The notes: generated from the sequence alone by a model not told the origin. Positions 1-12,691 are shown, numbered from the stretch's first letter. The stretch: DNA of 64,000 nt from Stomorhina lunata (GCA_933228675.1 OW121742.1:113038739-113102738); one strand, 5' to 3'. Numbers and translations are program-made.

Positions 1-836
1 GAAACTAACTTGATCAAAAAATAAATTATTTCTTGCACTATGGATAAATTTTGTCTAAAATAGTAAATGCATATTTTTTTAGAACACTCTTTAAGTGCTT
101 ACATAAACACATATAAACATTTTCATGCAATTATGTTAATTTTCAAACAATTTTATTGTTTTTTTACAAAAATATTTGAGGCATGAAAAAACTGATGTTC
201 TTTAGCTTTTCACAACATTTCAAAGTCTGCCAAAAATAACTTTTGTCTGTCTGTCTGTCTGTCTGTCTGCCTGTGCATTCAGTTGTTTAAGTCTCATTAT
301 TGTTTTCAAATTAGTTTCATAATTAAAAATAATTTTAAGTCTTAGAATAAATTGCAAAGGCTTTTGATTTAAATTAGTTAAATAGTTTAGGACAGACGGA
401 CATATTAAAAGAGATAAACACAGTCAAAAGAAACAGAATTTTTAAATAAAATTAAATGCTTTATTAAGCCTAAAAGTAGGCTGCAGTTGACATTTGGAAT
501 TAAGCAAAACAAAGAAAACATTTTTTAATTCAAGGAATTTTAATACAGAGAAAATTAAATTATAAATTTAGCTTGAATTTAAAATTATTTATGCAAATTT
601 TATGTTTTGAAGATTATTCTGTCCAGACGTTTCAATTATTTACTAAAGTTAATTTTAAGAGACTGTTAAGTTAAAAAAATGCTCGAAAATATTTAATAAA
701 GAACTTAAAGAAATTGTTTTAAGTTTGATTAGAAGAAAAATAAAAGAAATTAAAGTTAGGCAAGTCATAAGCGACTTAAGCAAAATAACTAAGAATTTAT
801 AAATTTAAGTTTAAGAAACAATAATAAGTTTGGACT
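1..836. other. AT-rich non-genic stretch
   Basis: No coding frame of useful length and no recognisable element. It is AT-rich with many short A and T runs, and holds one tetranucleotide microsatellite near position 250. Confidence 0.6.
245..275 (+). repeat. GTCT microsatellite
   Basis: About seven tandem copies of GTCT with one C/T change near the end. Short GTCTGTC runs are common inside INE-1-like elements of flies (another lies near 15415), but no element ends are visible here. Confidence 0.85.
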
Positions 837-1059
837 TTGAGAGTTTTTAAATGAAAATTAAATATGAGGAATTTCTAAAGAACAGAATTAAAACACACAA
901 AAAAAGAAAAATTTAGAACAGAACTAGAACAGATCTAGAACAAAACTAGTTCTAGTTCTAGATCTGTTCTAGTTCTGTTCTAAATTTTTCTTTTTTTGTG
1001 TGTTTTAATTCTGTTCTTTAGAAATTCCTCATATTTAATTTTCATTTAAAAACTCTCAA
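837..1059. repeat. Perfect inverted repeat, 105-bp arms
   Basis: Bases 837-941 are the exact reverse complement of 955-1059, with a 13-base loop at 942-954. I found no mismatch between the arms, including equal-length A7/T7 runs. The inner part of each arm is rich in CTAGAAC/GTTCTAG steps. It could be a recent fold-back element, a template-switch product or an assembly/sequencing hairpin artefact. No coding potential. Confidence 0.93.
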
Positions 1060-1860
1060 TTAGAAAAGATCCTTCTAACTGTAAGCACCTCTTGTCAATT
1101 AAAATTACTAGTTTTATGTAAAAAGGCCTTCCTGGAATGTATAAATGTCATTCTAGACCATATTGGCCATCTGGTTTTCGCAATAGTGCAACACAACCAC
1201 ATTCAACCAATGCAACGTTTATTGACAAAACTCATTTGTATTGATATTAGAAAAGCAGTGCGAGAGTAGTATGTGGCAGCGGAAGTAGTAATTCAATAAA
1301 ATAGAAATCCTTTTTTGCTCCTACATATGCAAAAGTGTAAATGTATGTAAAAGTGTAAATGTAGTGGGTGCAATTTAATGGCATCACAGGTTCTTGTTGT
1401 TTATTTACTCTTTTAGTAAATACGAGTCCTGTTAGTTTTTCTGTGTAATTGTAACAAATTGCATTGTAGTTTTAATAGATTGCACTTGTATTTTAAACCA
1501 TTTGTTAGAATTGTAAAGGCTTTTTTGTTGGCGATATTATTGTTGTTGCTTCTACTAACGTTTTTGCTGTTCGTCTATTTTATTATGCACAATTGTCGAT
1601 ATACCATGCAAGTGATTCTAATTTCATTGGTTATGCATGATAGAAATTGAAACAGGCATTCAGTCATCGGGTTAGGCAATGGATACCGACTGCACCTCTT
1701 ATACACATTTAACTAAAAGTGCAATAAAATAAATAATGTTTAAAAAGAGGACAACAAAACAAAATAAATAGAATTACAACTAAATGGTTAAAAAATCACA
1801 TGTTAAAAAAATAACCCCAATAATAGTCGAAGCCAAGAACGACCTACATTTCTTTCAAAA
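1060..1860. other. AT-rich non-genic stretch left of satellite F
   Basis: No gene recognised. A 63-residue hydrophobic frame at 1459-1650 has no supporting signals and looks like chance. At 1825-1850, just before the satellite, AGTCG and CGACC form a weak hairpin that loosely resembles the terminal hairpin of INE-1-like elements (compare 59903-59926). That resemblance is tentative. Confidence 0.5.
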
Positions 1861-4800
1861 GAAAAAATTTCTATAAAAATAAAAAATCTTTGAAAAACTT
1901 CCTATAAAAATAGGAAAGCTTTGAAAAATTTCTTACAAAAATAAAAAAATTGTTGAAAAATTTCTTACAGAAATAAAAAGTTTTTGAAAAATTTCTTACA
2001 GAAATAAAAAAAAAAAAAATTTCCTATAAAAATAGGAAATTTTTGAAAAATTTCCTATAAAAATAGGAAATTTTTGAAAAACTTCCTATAAAAATAGGAA
2101 ATTTTTGAAAAACTTCCTATTAAAATAGGAAATTTTTGAAAAATTTCCTATAAAAATAGGAAATTTTTGAAAAATTTCCTATAAAAATAGGAAATTTTTG
2201 AAAAATTTCCTATAAAAATAGGAAGTTTTTGAAAAATTACCTATAAAAATAGAAAATTTTTAAAAAATTTTCTTTAAAAATAGGAAATTTTTGAAAAATT
2301 TCCTATAAAAATAGGAAATTTTTGAAAATTTTCCTATAAAAATAGGAAATTTTTGAAAAATTTCCTATAAAAATAGGAAATTTTTGAAAAATTTCCTACA
2401 AAAATAGGAAATTTTTGAAAAATTTCCTATAAAAATAGGAAATTTTTGAAAAATTTCCTATAAAAATAGGAAATTTTTGAAAAATTTCCTATAAAAATAG
2501 GAAATTTTTGAAAAATTTCCTATAAAAATAGGAAATTTTTGAAAAATTTCCTATAAAAATAGGAAATTTTTTAAAAATTTCCTATAAAAATAGGAAATTT
2601 TTGAAAAATTTCCTATAAAAATAGGAAGTTTTTGAAAAATTTCCTATAAAAATAGAAAATTTTTAAAAAATTTTCTTTAAAAATAGGAAATTTTTGAAAA
2701 ATTTCCTATAAAAATAAAAATTTCCTATAAAAATAGGAAATTTTTGAAAAATTTCCTATAAAAATAGGAAATTTTTGAAAAATTTCCTATAAAAATAGGA
2801 AATTTTTGAAAAATTTCCTATAAAAATAGGAAATTTTTGAAAAATTTCCTATAAAAATAGGAAATTTTTGAAAAATTTCCTATAAAAATAGGAAATTTTT
2901 GAAAAATTTCCTATAAAAATAGGAAATTTTTGAAAAATTTCCTATAAAAATAGGAAGTTTTTGAAAAATTACCTATAAAAATAGAAAATTTTTAAAAAAT
3001 TTTCTTTAAAAATAGAAAATTTTTAAAAAATTTTCTTTAAAAATAGGAAATTTTTGAAAAATTTCCTATAAAAATAGGAAATTTTTGAAAATTTTCCTAT
3101 AAAAATAGGAAATTTTTGAAAAATTTCCTATAAAAATAGGAAATTTTTGAAAAATTTCCTACAAAAATAGGAAATTTTTGAAAAATTTCCTATAAAAATA
3201 GGAAATTTTTGAAAAATTTCCTATAAAAATAGGAAATTTTTGAAAAATTTCCTATAAAAATAGGAAATTTTTGAAAAATTTCCTATAAAAATAGGAAATT
3301 TTTTAAAAATTTCCTATAAAAATAGGAAATTTTTGAAAAATTTCCTATAAAAATAGGAAGTTTTTGAAAAATTTCCTATAAAAATAGAAAATTTTTAAAA
3401 AATTTTCTTTAAAAATAGGAAATTTTTGAAAAATTTCCTATAAAAATAGGAAATTTTTGAAAATTTTCCTATAAAAATAGGAAATTTTTGAAAATTTTCC
3501 TATAAAAATAGGAAATTTTTGAAAAATTTCCTATAAAAATAGGAAATTTTTGAAAAATTTCCTATAAAAATAGGAAATTTTTGAAAAATTTCCTATAAAA
3601 ATAGGAAATTTTTGAAAAATTTCCTATAAAAATAGGAAATTTTTGAAAAATTTCCTATAAAAATAGGAAATTTTTGAAAAATTTCCTATAAAAATAGGAA
3701 ATTTTTGAAAAATTTCCTATAAAAATAGGAAATTTTTGAAAAATTTCCTATAAAAATAGGAAATTTTTGAAAAATTTCCTATAAAAATAGGAAATTTTTG
3801 AAAAATTTCCTATAAAAATAGGAAATTTTTGAAAAATTTCCTATAAAAATAGGAAATTTTTGAAAAATTTCCTATAAAAATAGGAAATTTTTGAAAAATT
3901 TCCTATAAAAATAGGAAATTTTTGAAAAATTTCCTATAAAAATAGGAAATTTTTGAAAAATTTCCTATAAAAATAGGAAATTTTTGAAAAATTTCCTATA
4001 AAAATAGGAAATTTTTGAAAAATTTCCTATAAAAATAGGAAATTTTTGAAAAATTTCCTATAAAAATAGGAAATTTTTGAAAAATTTCCTATAAAAATAG
4101 GAAATTTTTGAAAAATTTCCTATAAAAATAGGAAATTTTTGAAAAATTTCCTATAAAAATAGGAAATTTTTGAAAAATTTCCTATAAAAATAGGAAATTT
4201 TTGAAAAATTTCCTATAAAAATAGGAAATTTTTGAAAAATTTCCTATAAAAATAGGAAATTTTTGAAAAATTTCCTATTTTTATAGGAAATTTTTGAAAA
4301 ATTTCCTATAAAAATAGGAAATTTTTGAAAAATTTCCTATAAAAATAGGAAATTTTTGAAAAATTTCCTATAAAAATAGGAAATTTTCGAAAAATTTCCT
4401 ATAAAAATAGGAAATTTTTGAAAAATTTCCTATAAAAATAGGAAATTTTTCAAAAATTTCCTATAAAAATATAAAATTTTTGAAAAATTTCCTATAAAAA
4501 TAGAAATTTTTGAAAAATTTCCTATAAAAATAGGAAATTTTTGAAAAATTTCCTATAAAAATAGGAAATTTTTGAAAAATTTCCTATAAAAATAGGAAAT
4601 TTTTGAAAAATTTCCTATAAAAATAGGAAATTTTTGAAAAATTTCCTATAAAAATAGGAAATTTTTGAAAAATTTCCTATAAAAATAGGAAAATTTTGAA
4701 AAATTTCCTATAAAAATGGGAAATTTTTGAAAAATTTCCTATAAAAATGGGAAATTTTTGAAAAATTTCCTATAAAAATAGGAAATTTTTGAAAAGTTTC

Positions 4801-6315
4801 CTATAAAAATAGGAAATTTTTGAAAAATTTCCTATAAAAATAGGAAATTTTTGAAAATTTTCTATAAAAATAGGAAATTTTTGAAAAAATTCCTATAAAA
4901 ATAGGAAATTTTTGAAAATTTTCCTATAAAAATAGGAAATTTTTGAAAAATGTCCTATGAAAATAGGAAATTTTTGAAAAATGTCCTATAAAAATAGGAA
5001 ATTTTTGAAAAATTTCCTATAAAAATAGGAAATTTTTAAAAAATTTCCTATAAAAATAGGAAATTTTTGAAAAATTTCCTATAAAAATAGGAAATTTTTG
5101 AAAAATTTCCTATAAAAATAGGAAATTTTTGAAAAATTTCCTATAAAAATAGGAAATTTTTGAAAAATTTCCTATAAAAATAGGAAATTTTTGAAAAATT
5201 TCCTATAAAAATAGGAAATTTTTGAAAAATTTCCTATAAAAATAGGAAATTTTTGAAAAATTTCCTATAAAAATAGGAAATTTTTGAAAAATTTCCTATA
5301 AAAATAGGAAATTTTTTGAAAAATTTCCTATAAAAATAGGAAATTTTTGAAAAATTTCCTATAAAAATAGGAAATTTTTGAAAAATTTCCTATAAAAATA
5401 GGAAATTTTTGAAAAATTTCCTATAAAAATAGGAAATTTTTGAAAAATTTCCTATAAAAATAGGAAATTTTTGAAAAATTTCCTATAAAAATAGGAAATT
5501 TTTGAAAATTTCCTATAAAAATAGGAAATTTTTGAAAAATTTCCTATAAAAATAGGAAAATTTTGAAAATTTTCCTATAAAAATAGGAAATTTTTGAAAA
5601 ATGTCCTATCAAAATAGGAAATTTTTGAAAAATGTCCTATGAAAATAGGAAATTTTTGAAAAATGTCCTATGAAAATAGGAAATTTTTGAAAAATGTCCT
5701 ATGAAAATAGGAAATTTTTGAAAAATGTCCTATGAAAAAAGGAAATTTTTGAAAAATGTCCTATGAAAATAGGAAATTTTTGAAAATGTTCTACGAAAAT
5801 AGGAAATTTTTGAAAAATGTACTATGAAAATAGGAAATTTTTGAAAAATGTCCTATGAAAATAGGAAATTTTTGAAAAATGTCATATGAAAATAGGAAAT
5901 TTTTGAAAAATGTCCTATAAAAATAGGAAATTTTTGAAAAATGTCCTATGAAAATAGGAAATTTTTGAAAAATGTCCTATGAAAAAAGGAAATTTTTGAA
6001 AAATGTCCTATGAAAATAGGAAATTTTTGAAAATGTTCTACGAAAATAGGAAATTTTTGAAAAATGTCCTATGAAAATAGGAAATTTTTGAAAAATGTCA
6101 TATGAAAATAGGAAATTTTTGAAAAATGTCCTATAAAAATAGGAAATTTTTGAAAAATTTCCTATAAAAATAGGAAATTTTTGAAAAATTTCCAATAAAA
6201 ATGGGAAATTTTTGAAAAATTTCCTATAAAAAGAGGAAATTTTTGAAAAATTTCCTATAAAAAGAGGAAATTTTTGAAAAATTTCCTATAAAAATAGGAA
6301 ATTTTTGAAAAATTT
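1861..6315 (+). repeat. Satellite family F, array 1 (31-bp unit)
   Basis: About 144 tandem copies of a 31-bp unit. The unit is a near-palindrome, GAAATTTTTGAAAAATTTC within GG...CC, joined by the linker TATAAAAATA. The left edge (1861-2030) is degenerate, as expected for an array margin. The interior is highly uniform. Variant units recur in blocks: TTTTCTTTAAAAATAGG near 2260, 2660, 2990, 3020 and 3385. A variant with GTCCTATGAAAATAGG fills about 5595-6135. The linker is inverted once at 4274-4287. Frames through the array are repeat artefacts. Confidence 0.97.
5595..6135 (+). repeat. GTCCTATGA subfamily block of satellite F
   Basis: Within array 1 the usual TTTCCTATAAA is replaced by TGTCCTATGAAA over about 17 consecutive units. 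The block contains its own duplication of about 247 bp: marker variants TATGAAAAAAGG (near 5731 and 5979) and GTTCTACG (near 5788 and 6035) recur at the same spacing. A related block occurs in the next array at about 7203-7560, so the variant existed before the larger duplication. Confidence 0.85.
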
Positions 6316-6480
6316 GTCCGAAGCCATGGGTTAGTCTTTATCTTATTATTGGTCTTAGCTTATGTCTTAGTCTATCTATATTTTTGCATATCCCATTATT
6401 GAATTTATGAGACCTCTTTCGCCCCGTAGGTCATCAATAAACAGAATTGTAATTGTTTTTAATGACATTCGCAATTAGAT
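6316..6480. repeat. 165-bp spacer between F arrays, copy 1
   Basis: Non-satellite sequence starting TCCGAAGCCATGGG and ending near GCAATTAGATATT. It recurs at 7704-7872 with only two base differences (TGTCTTAG/CGTCTTAG and GCATATCC/GCGTATCC). The array resumes abruptly after GATATT, which marks a duplication joint. Positions 6355-6380 contain TATGTCTTAGTCTAT, the reverse complement of the 12-bp repeat found at 31870-32335. Confidence 0.93.
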
Positions 6481-7703
6481 ATTTTTGAAAAATTTCCTAT
6501 AAAAATAGGAAATTTTTGAAAAATTTCCTATAAAAATAGGAAATTTTTGAAAAATTTCCTATAAAAATAGGAAATTTTTGAAAAATTTCCTATAAAAATA
6601 GGAAATTTTTGAAAAATTTCCTATAAAAATAGGAAATTTTTAAAAAATTTCCTATAAAAATAGGAAATTTTTGAAAAATTTCCTATAAAAATAGGAAATT
6701 TTTGAAAAATTTCCTATAAAAATAGGAAATTTTTGAAAAATTTCCTATAAAAATAGGAAATTTTTGAAAAATTTCCTATAAAAATAGGAAATTTTTGAAA
6801 AATTTCCTATAAAAATAGGAAATTTTTGAAAAATTTCCTATAAAAATAGGAAATTTTTGAAAAATTTCCTATAAAAATAGGAAATTTTTTGAAAAATTTC
6901 CTATAAAAATAGGAAATTTTTGAAAAATTTCCTATAAAAATAGGAAATTTTTGAAAAATTTCCTATAAAAATAGGAAATTTTTGAAAAATTTCCTATAAA
7001 AATAGGAAATTTTTGAAAAATTTCCTATAAAAATAGGAAATTTTTGAAAAATTTCCTATAAAAATAGGAAATTTTTGAAAAATTTCCTATAAAAATAGGA
7101 AATTTTTGAAAATTTCCTATAAAAATAGGAAATTTTTGAAAAATTTCCTATAAAAATAGGAAAATTTTGAAAATTTTCCTATAAAAATAGGAAATTTTTG
7201 AAAAATGTCCTATCAAAATAGGAAATTTTTGAAAAATGTCCTATGAAAATAGGAAATTTTTGAAAAATGTCCTATGAAAATAGGAAATTTTTGAAAAATG
7301 TCCTATGAAAATAGGAAATTTTTGAAAAATGTCCTATGAAAAAAGGAAATTTTTGAAAAATGTCCTATGAAAATAGGAAATTTTTGAAAATGTTCTACGA
7401 AAATAGGAAATTTTTGAAAAATGTACTATGAAAATAGGAAATTTTTGAAAAATGTCCTATGAAAATAGGAAATTTTTGAAAAATGTCATATGAAAATAGG
7501 AAATTTTTGAAAAATGTCCTATAAAAATAGGAAATTTTTGAAAAATGTCCTATAAAAATAGGAAATTTTTGAAAAATTTCCTATAAAAAAAGGAAATTTT
7601 TTAAAAATTTCCAATAAAAATGGGAAATTTTTGAAAAATTTCCTATAAAAAGAGGAAATTTTTGAAAAATTTCCTATAAAAATAGGAAATTTTTGAAAAA
7701 TTT
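6481..7703 (+). repeat. Satellite family F, array 2
   Basis: About 39 units of the same 31-bp repeat. Marker variants match those of the right part of array 1 at an offset of 1604 bases (a TTTTTAAAAAA unit near 5034/6638, a shortened GAAAATTTCC unit near 5501/7105, and GTCCTATCAAAA near 5601/7205). Array 2 is therefore a tandem duplicate of the end of array 1 plus the spacer, with about seven units fewer in its GTCC block. Confidence 0.95.
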
Positions 7704-7872
7704 GTCCGAAGCCATGGGTTAGTCTTTATCTTATTATTGGTCTTAGCTTACGTCTTAGTCTATCTATATTTTTGCGTATCCCATTATTGAATTTATGAGA
7801 CCTCTTTCGCCCCGTAGGTCATCAATAAACAGAATTGTAATTGTTTTTAATGACATTCGCAATTAGATATTC
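7704..7872. repeat. 165-bp spacer, copy 2
   Basis: Second copy of the 6316-6480 spacer. Here it continues into single-copy-looking sequence (ATTCAATAGATTT) instead of satellite, so this is probably the original right border and copy 1 is the duplicate joint. Confidence 0.9.
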
Positions 7873-8764
7873 AATAGATTTAATATATTGAGCGCGCTAA
7901 TGCATGATTGACATGATTTGACAATATAAATTGAAGGGTTTAACAATGGCACTGGAAACCTATAATAATGAATCGGATATTTTTTCACATTTTACACAAT
8001 CACGCATGCAAGCATGAGTAGCTGAAAAATACCTACTACATGTACGCTTTGTAAAATTTTAATATTTAAACATGTGTTAGTTATATATTATTTAAATTAA
8101 ATTTAGATATAATTTAGCCAGATAATGCATTAAAAGGACTAATGTTTTGGTAGAATGGAAAAAAAAATCTAAATGAAAATTAAACAAATGATGACAATTT
8201 ATTTTGCATAAAACTTTGGGAACTTAAATGAAACTATACTTTAGTTTTGCATATTTTAGTGCAGCCTTAAATTATGCAAAACTTTTCACATCAATTTTAA
8301 ATTTAATTGTCGCCAGTGCTGGGATATTTTTGCATGGAAAAGAATATGACGAGATTAAATAAAAATATATTTTTTAGTGAGTACAATTAAACAACCGATC
8401 GATATCAATTATTTAAGATTTGCTATAAATATCAGATAAAAAACATATAATTCCTAGATGATATATCCATGCCCTTGAGTTTATTTCGCAGATATTTGTA
8501 ATATTTTCCGCACATTCAGGGCTCATGTTATCAATGTCAAATAAACAAGTTTACACTTATTTTTGGTCAACAAATGCAAACATTTTGTTAATCAATAAGA
8601 AAAATTGTGTTCACAGAAAAAGTTAACTTTGCTAATTCATATTCAATTTGATTTTATATTAATAGAGAAAAGTTTTTGATATTACAAAGCAAAATAAACA
8701 TTTAATACTAGACAGATATCCTGAATCCAAAATATATCATTATCAGGAAAATCGCAAAGAGCAT
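7873..8764. other. AT-rich non-genic stretch
   Basis: No coding frame, RNA gene or element ends recognised. Confidence 0.55.
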
Positions 8765-9343
8765 GAAATTTTTTTCAATTTTTCTAAAAAAAGTTTAAAA
8801 AATTTCTTATTTCCATAGGAAATTTTTCAAAAATTTTATATTTTTTAAAGGAAATTTTTCAAAAATTTCCTATTTTTTAAAGGAAATTTTTCCAAAAAAT
8901 TCCTATTTTTTACAGGAAATTTTTCAAAAATTTCCTATTTTTTAAAGGAAATTTTTCAAAAATTTAATATTTTTTAAAGGAAACTTTTTAAAAATTTAAT
9001 ATTTTTTAAAAGAAATTTTTCAAAAATTATTTTAAAATTTCTAAATTTTTAAAAGAACTTTTTCGAAAATTTCCTATTTTTATAGGAAATTTTAAAAAAA
9101 ATACCTATTTTTTAAAGGAAATTTTTCAAAAATTTCCTATTTTTTAAAGGAAATTTTTCAAAAATTTCCTGTTTTTTAAAGGAAATTTTTAAAAAATTTC
9201 CTTTTTTATAGGAAATTTTTCAAAAATTTCCTATTTTTAAAGGAAATTTTTCAAAAATTTCCTATTTTTAAAGGAAATTTTTGAAAAATTTCCTATTTTT
9301 AAAGGAAATTTTTGAAAAATTTTTCAAAAATTTCCTAAAATAA
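8765..9343 (-). repeat. Satellite family F, reversed and diverged array
   Basis: About 18 units of 31-32 bp in the opposite orientation to arrays 1 and 2: the centre base of the palindrome is C (TTTTTCAAAAATTTCC) and the linker reads TATTTTTTAAAGG. Units are much less uniform than in array 1. The array ends at 9343 next to AAGATAGACATAGATATT, which again resembles the 12-bp repeat of 31.9 kb. Confidence 0.92.
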
Positions 9344-11066
9344 GATAGACATAGATATTCCGGTCCCCCTTAACCCATAAATGTCACTATATTAGTTCTT
9401 TGAACAAAATTTTCCTGACTTACCATGACCACAGAACTAAAGCAAAAAAAAAAAACCCCAAACATCAACTTAATCCTAATTAAAACTAAAAGTTTTAACT
9501 ATTATGACAAAAAAAAAACATCATCAGCTAAAATAGAAAACAAATATGAAAATTAAATAAAAGATAATAATGAGGAAAATTATCAACTAAACTGACACTA
9601 TGACTAAACCAAGGCAGCCAAAGTAATAATTTTCTAGACATGTTTTATAGCCTGAAAATTAAAATGAATGAACAAATAGAATCTGGCAAAAAAAAAGCAC
9701 TAAATGACTTTTGTATTTGACATTTATGAGTTGGAAAGTTTTGAGTCGCCTTAAATATAAAAATGACAGTTACATGAAAAACATGAAAATTTGGGTAATT
9801 ATATAAGTTCGAATATCACGTATAGTATACGATTAGTAAGAGTATTAGTTTTTTTAGTATTGCTACGATATTATCAGTAGCAGTATGAGTGTCATTATTA
9901 GTGTTTGTGTTGGTATTATATTTGTTATTAAATATTGGTACAATATTTCGGCTAAGGGTTTAAAGACTTTCTTACTCAAGTTTCTTACAAAACTTTTCAT
10001 TTCAAAACATTTTCATTATACAACATTTTTTATACAATAATACAATATTTAGTTTTCTAAAACATTTTGACAATGACATTTTTAATTTGTTTCTATTATT
10101 CTAATACTTGTGACCATAGGCCACTCCTACACCTTCTGAAATTGTTTGAAAAACATGTTTAAATTTCATATTGTTTCCATTTTTCATATCAAGTTATAAA
10201 CATCTACTAACGGTTTAGTATAAATATATTTTATTCTAAAAGGCCACAATTTAATTTTATGCCATTTTAAACAGGAACAGAAATAAAAAATGTTAAACAT
10301 TCACATAACATGAATGAACGAATGAATAAATAAAACTTACAAACATATTTACTGTCAGTATGCAATTTCTATTGTCTCTTAAATATGCAACATTTAAATA
10401 ATAAAAGCACCTTAAAAGTATGCAATGAATTTTTATAAAATTTAAATATATGTGTAGATGAGTGTATTAAGGATATACAAGAAAACAACAACTAAAGCAT
10501 GAAGTATATAAAAAAAAAATAAATGCAAATATTCAGAGAAAAAAGCTGAAAGAAAATCTACATACTCCTTAACTTAGGCAGTCATATGCAGACAGTAGCA
10601 GCTCCTAGAAATAGGCAACTTTAGTTAAAATATTGAAACTAAGCATAATCTTTTAAAAAAGCTAAGACTTATAATATATTTTTAAAATACTTCACTGTTT
10701 CCTTAGAAAAATGCAGATTTTTGACCAAACATAACAAAAACTAAATATAACAATATTAAAATGTTATTTCAATTCTCCTGGAAAGTTTAAGTCTTATGTT
10801 AGACAACAGTTCTATAAATAAAAGTAAGCAACAAACCTAGCAAATAAAATGAAAAAATTGCAAAATAGATAAACCAACATTTAGGATGTGTAAACTACAA
10901 GTTAAATATTGTTACCTTTAGTAGGTGGTTCTTCCATCTTTTATATGAGATCAACCTTTTTAAACTAAAGATGTTCTTAAGTGACCATGGACACGACATA
11001 ATAGCTGGTTATAGGGTAAATGATTTGGATAAAGTGTAATATAAAGTAAAAATACTACAAAATATG
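9344..11066. other. AT-rich non-genic stretch
   Basis: No gene recognised. Around 9830-9930 the sequence is enriched in ATTAGT/TAGTAT words, a degenerate match to the reverse strand of the ACTAAT repeat. Poly-A runs occur near 9448 and 9508. Confidence 0.5.
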
Positions 11067-11240
11067 CTACAAACTTTTGAAAAATTTCTTACAACAATAA
11101 GAAATTTTTAACAAATTCTTGTAAAAATGAGAAAATTTTGAAGTTTCTCCTACAAAAGTAAGAAATTTTTGAAAAAGATTTTGCAAATTTAAAAAAAATT
11201 TGCACTAAAATAGAAAATTTTTGAAACATTTTCTATAAAC
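11067..11240 (+). repeat. Degenerate satellite F copies, left of MITE
   Basis: Five or six decayed units (AAATTTTTGAAAAA, TTTCTATAAA) with irregular spacing. The array resumes at about 11556 after the inserted MITE. Confidence 0.75.
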
Positions 11241-11245
11241 ATATG

Positions 11246-11554
11246 GCCTGTTCCACGATCTCGAAAGAATGCTTTCTTTCATATCCTATACGAAATAAAT
11301 TTGTTTTTCGTTTCACTAACTTTATTTTATGCGAAAGATAAGTCGAAAAACAAGTCGAAAGAAAACGTAAGTATTTTCATACTTACGAACAAGTTATTAG
11401 CAATACGAAAGCAAATTTCAAAATGAGTCACTTGATATTTTGCTTTCGAATAGAAACGAACGAAAGGCTTCGAAATAGTGAAACCAAAATTAACTCGAAT
11501 TCGAGTTACTCACTTTCTTTCGAGTAGATTTTCTTTCGAAATCGTGAAACAGGC
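11246..11554. mobile_element. MITE of about 309 bp inserted in satellite F
   Basis: Terminal inverted repeats: the left end GCCTGTTCCACGATCTCG pairs with the right end, whose reverse complement is GCCTGTTTCACGATTTCG (two mismatches in 18), continuing into AAAGAA. The interior is rich in CGAAAG/CTTTCG and contains further small palindromes (AACTCGAATTCGAGTT near 11490; CGTAAGTA...TACTTACG near 11370). No coding capacity. Both flanks are decayed satellite units. A target-site duplication is not clear. The superfamily cannot be assigned. Confidence 0.8.
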
Positions 11555-11555
11555 T

Positions 11556-11624
11556 AATAAACTTTTGAAATTTTCCAATAAAAATAAGAAACTTTTTGAA
11601 AAATTTTCTATAAAATACTAATAC
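11556..11624 (+). repeat. Degenerate satellite F copies, right of MITE
   Basis: Two to three decayed units continuing the array interrupted at 11246. Confidence 0.65.
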
Positions 11625-12422
11625 TTTGTATCTACATTAGAGCGTCTCGACTTATATGGGAAAAAAATAAAGTTCGCCGTACACCATCGAATATAAAGCA
11701 TTGCTATGAGGCAGTTTCGAACATTTTTTTAAATTTTTTTCGTTGCACATTGGGGTCGCAAAAATACATTTTTCGTTATATCTTCGGCATTTACAGTCGG
11801 ATCTCGAAGTGTGATATATCGATGTTTTTGTCTCGAGGGGGCCAACATTTTTCCTTAATAGTCATTATTCTTGGGTATCCGGTTGTAGTATTTATCTATC
11901 AGACCCATGTTCCTACCACCCTAATGTACCACCCTAATATCAGAAAATTAAAGCTATTAAAAAATCGTTAAACTTTTACTAAGGAAGTTTTTCGATTTTT
12001 CAAACCGATCTATTACAAACAAGAAATTTCTTATTTTGCCCCTATGTGCGGCAAAATACATTTTTCGTTATATCTTCGCCATTTATGGTCGGATCTCAAA
12101 GTGTAATATATCGATGTTTTTGTCTAACGAAGGCCAATGTTTTGCGATATTAATCATTGAGCTTAAATACATTCTTCTACATAGTACCTACCCAAGATAT
12201 TTTAACTCATACAACAAGAATTATAAAAATTTTAAATCTTGTAATAAATTATGTTTTGAAAAGATCTAAGTTTGCTGTATTTTTGACGGCTCTCAAGTTC
12301 TGGAAAAATGTGGCCCATGGGTTGCTCACCAGTGACAGTCAAGGCAGATTAATGTACTACATGAACAAAATGTTCAGTGTCTGTTTAAAGGCATAGATAA
12401 GCTGTGAAAATAATTAAGTTTA
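11625..12422 (+). repeat. Left arm of long inverted repeat
   Basis: About 800 bp, matched in inverted orientation by 13010-13625 and by 13874-14590. The 12200-12387 part is absent from the first right copy but present in the second (13880-14060, including TGACTGTCACTGG and CCCATGGGCCACAT), so the second right copy is the fuller partner. Frames of 73-79 residues in this arm are not protein-like. Confidence 0.85.
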
Positions 12423-12691
12423 GTTTTATAATCATTGACCTCAAGTACATTCTTCTAGTACTTTTTTTTTATAATAATCATTGATCTCAGATATCCGTTC
12501 TCGTATTTATTTAAAATTGTGAAAAAATATCATGTAAAAATTTACAGTGTAAATACCCAAACAGTCTCTTAGTTTGTCTTGCTATTCGTTTTATCCACGA
12601 AATAATTGTTTGAATTTCGTCTGTGTCTGTATAACATTTAATCGCGTTATGTTTAATTTAATTATAAACTATTAAAAATTAATTTAAATAA

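Noticed and set aside
1861..6315. CRISPR-like array of short palindromic repeats
   Set aside because: Units are directly adjacent with a constant linker and no unique spacers; the genome is eukaryotic. It is a satellite.
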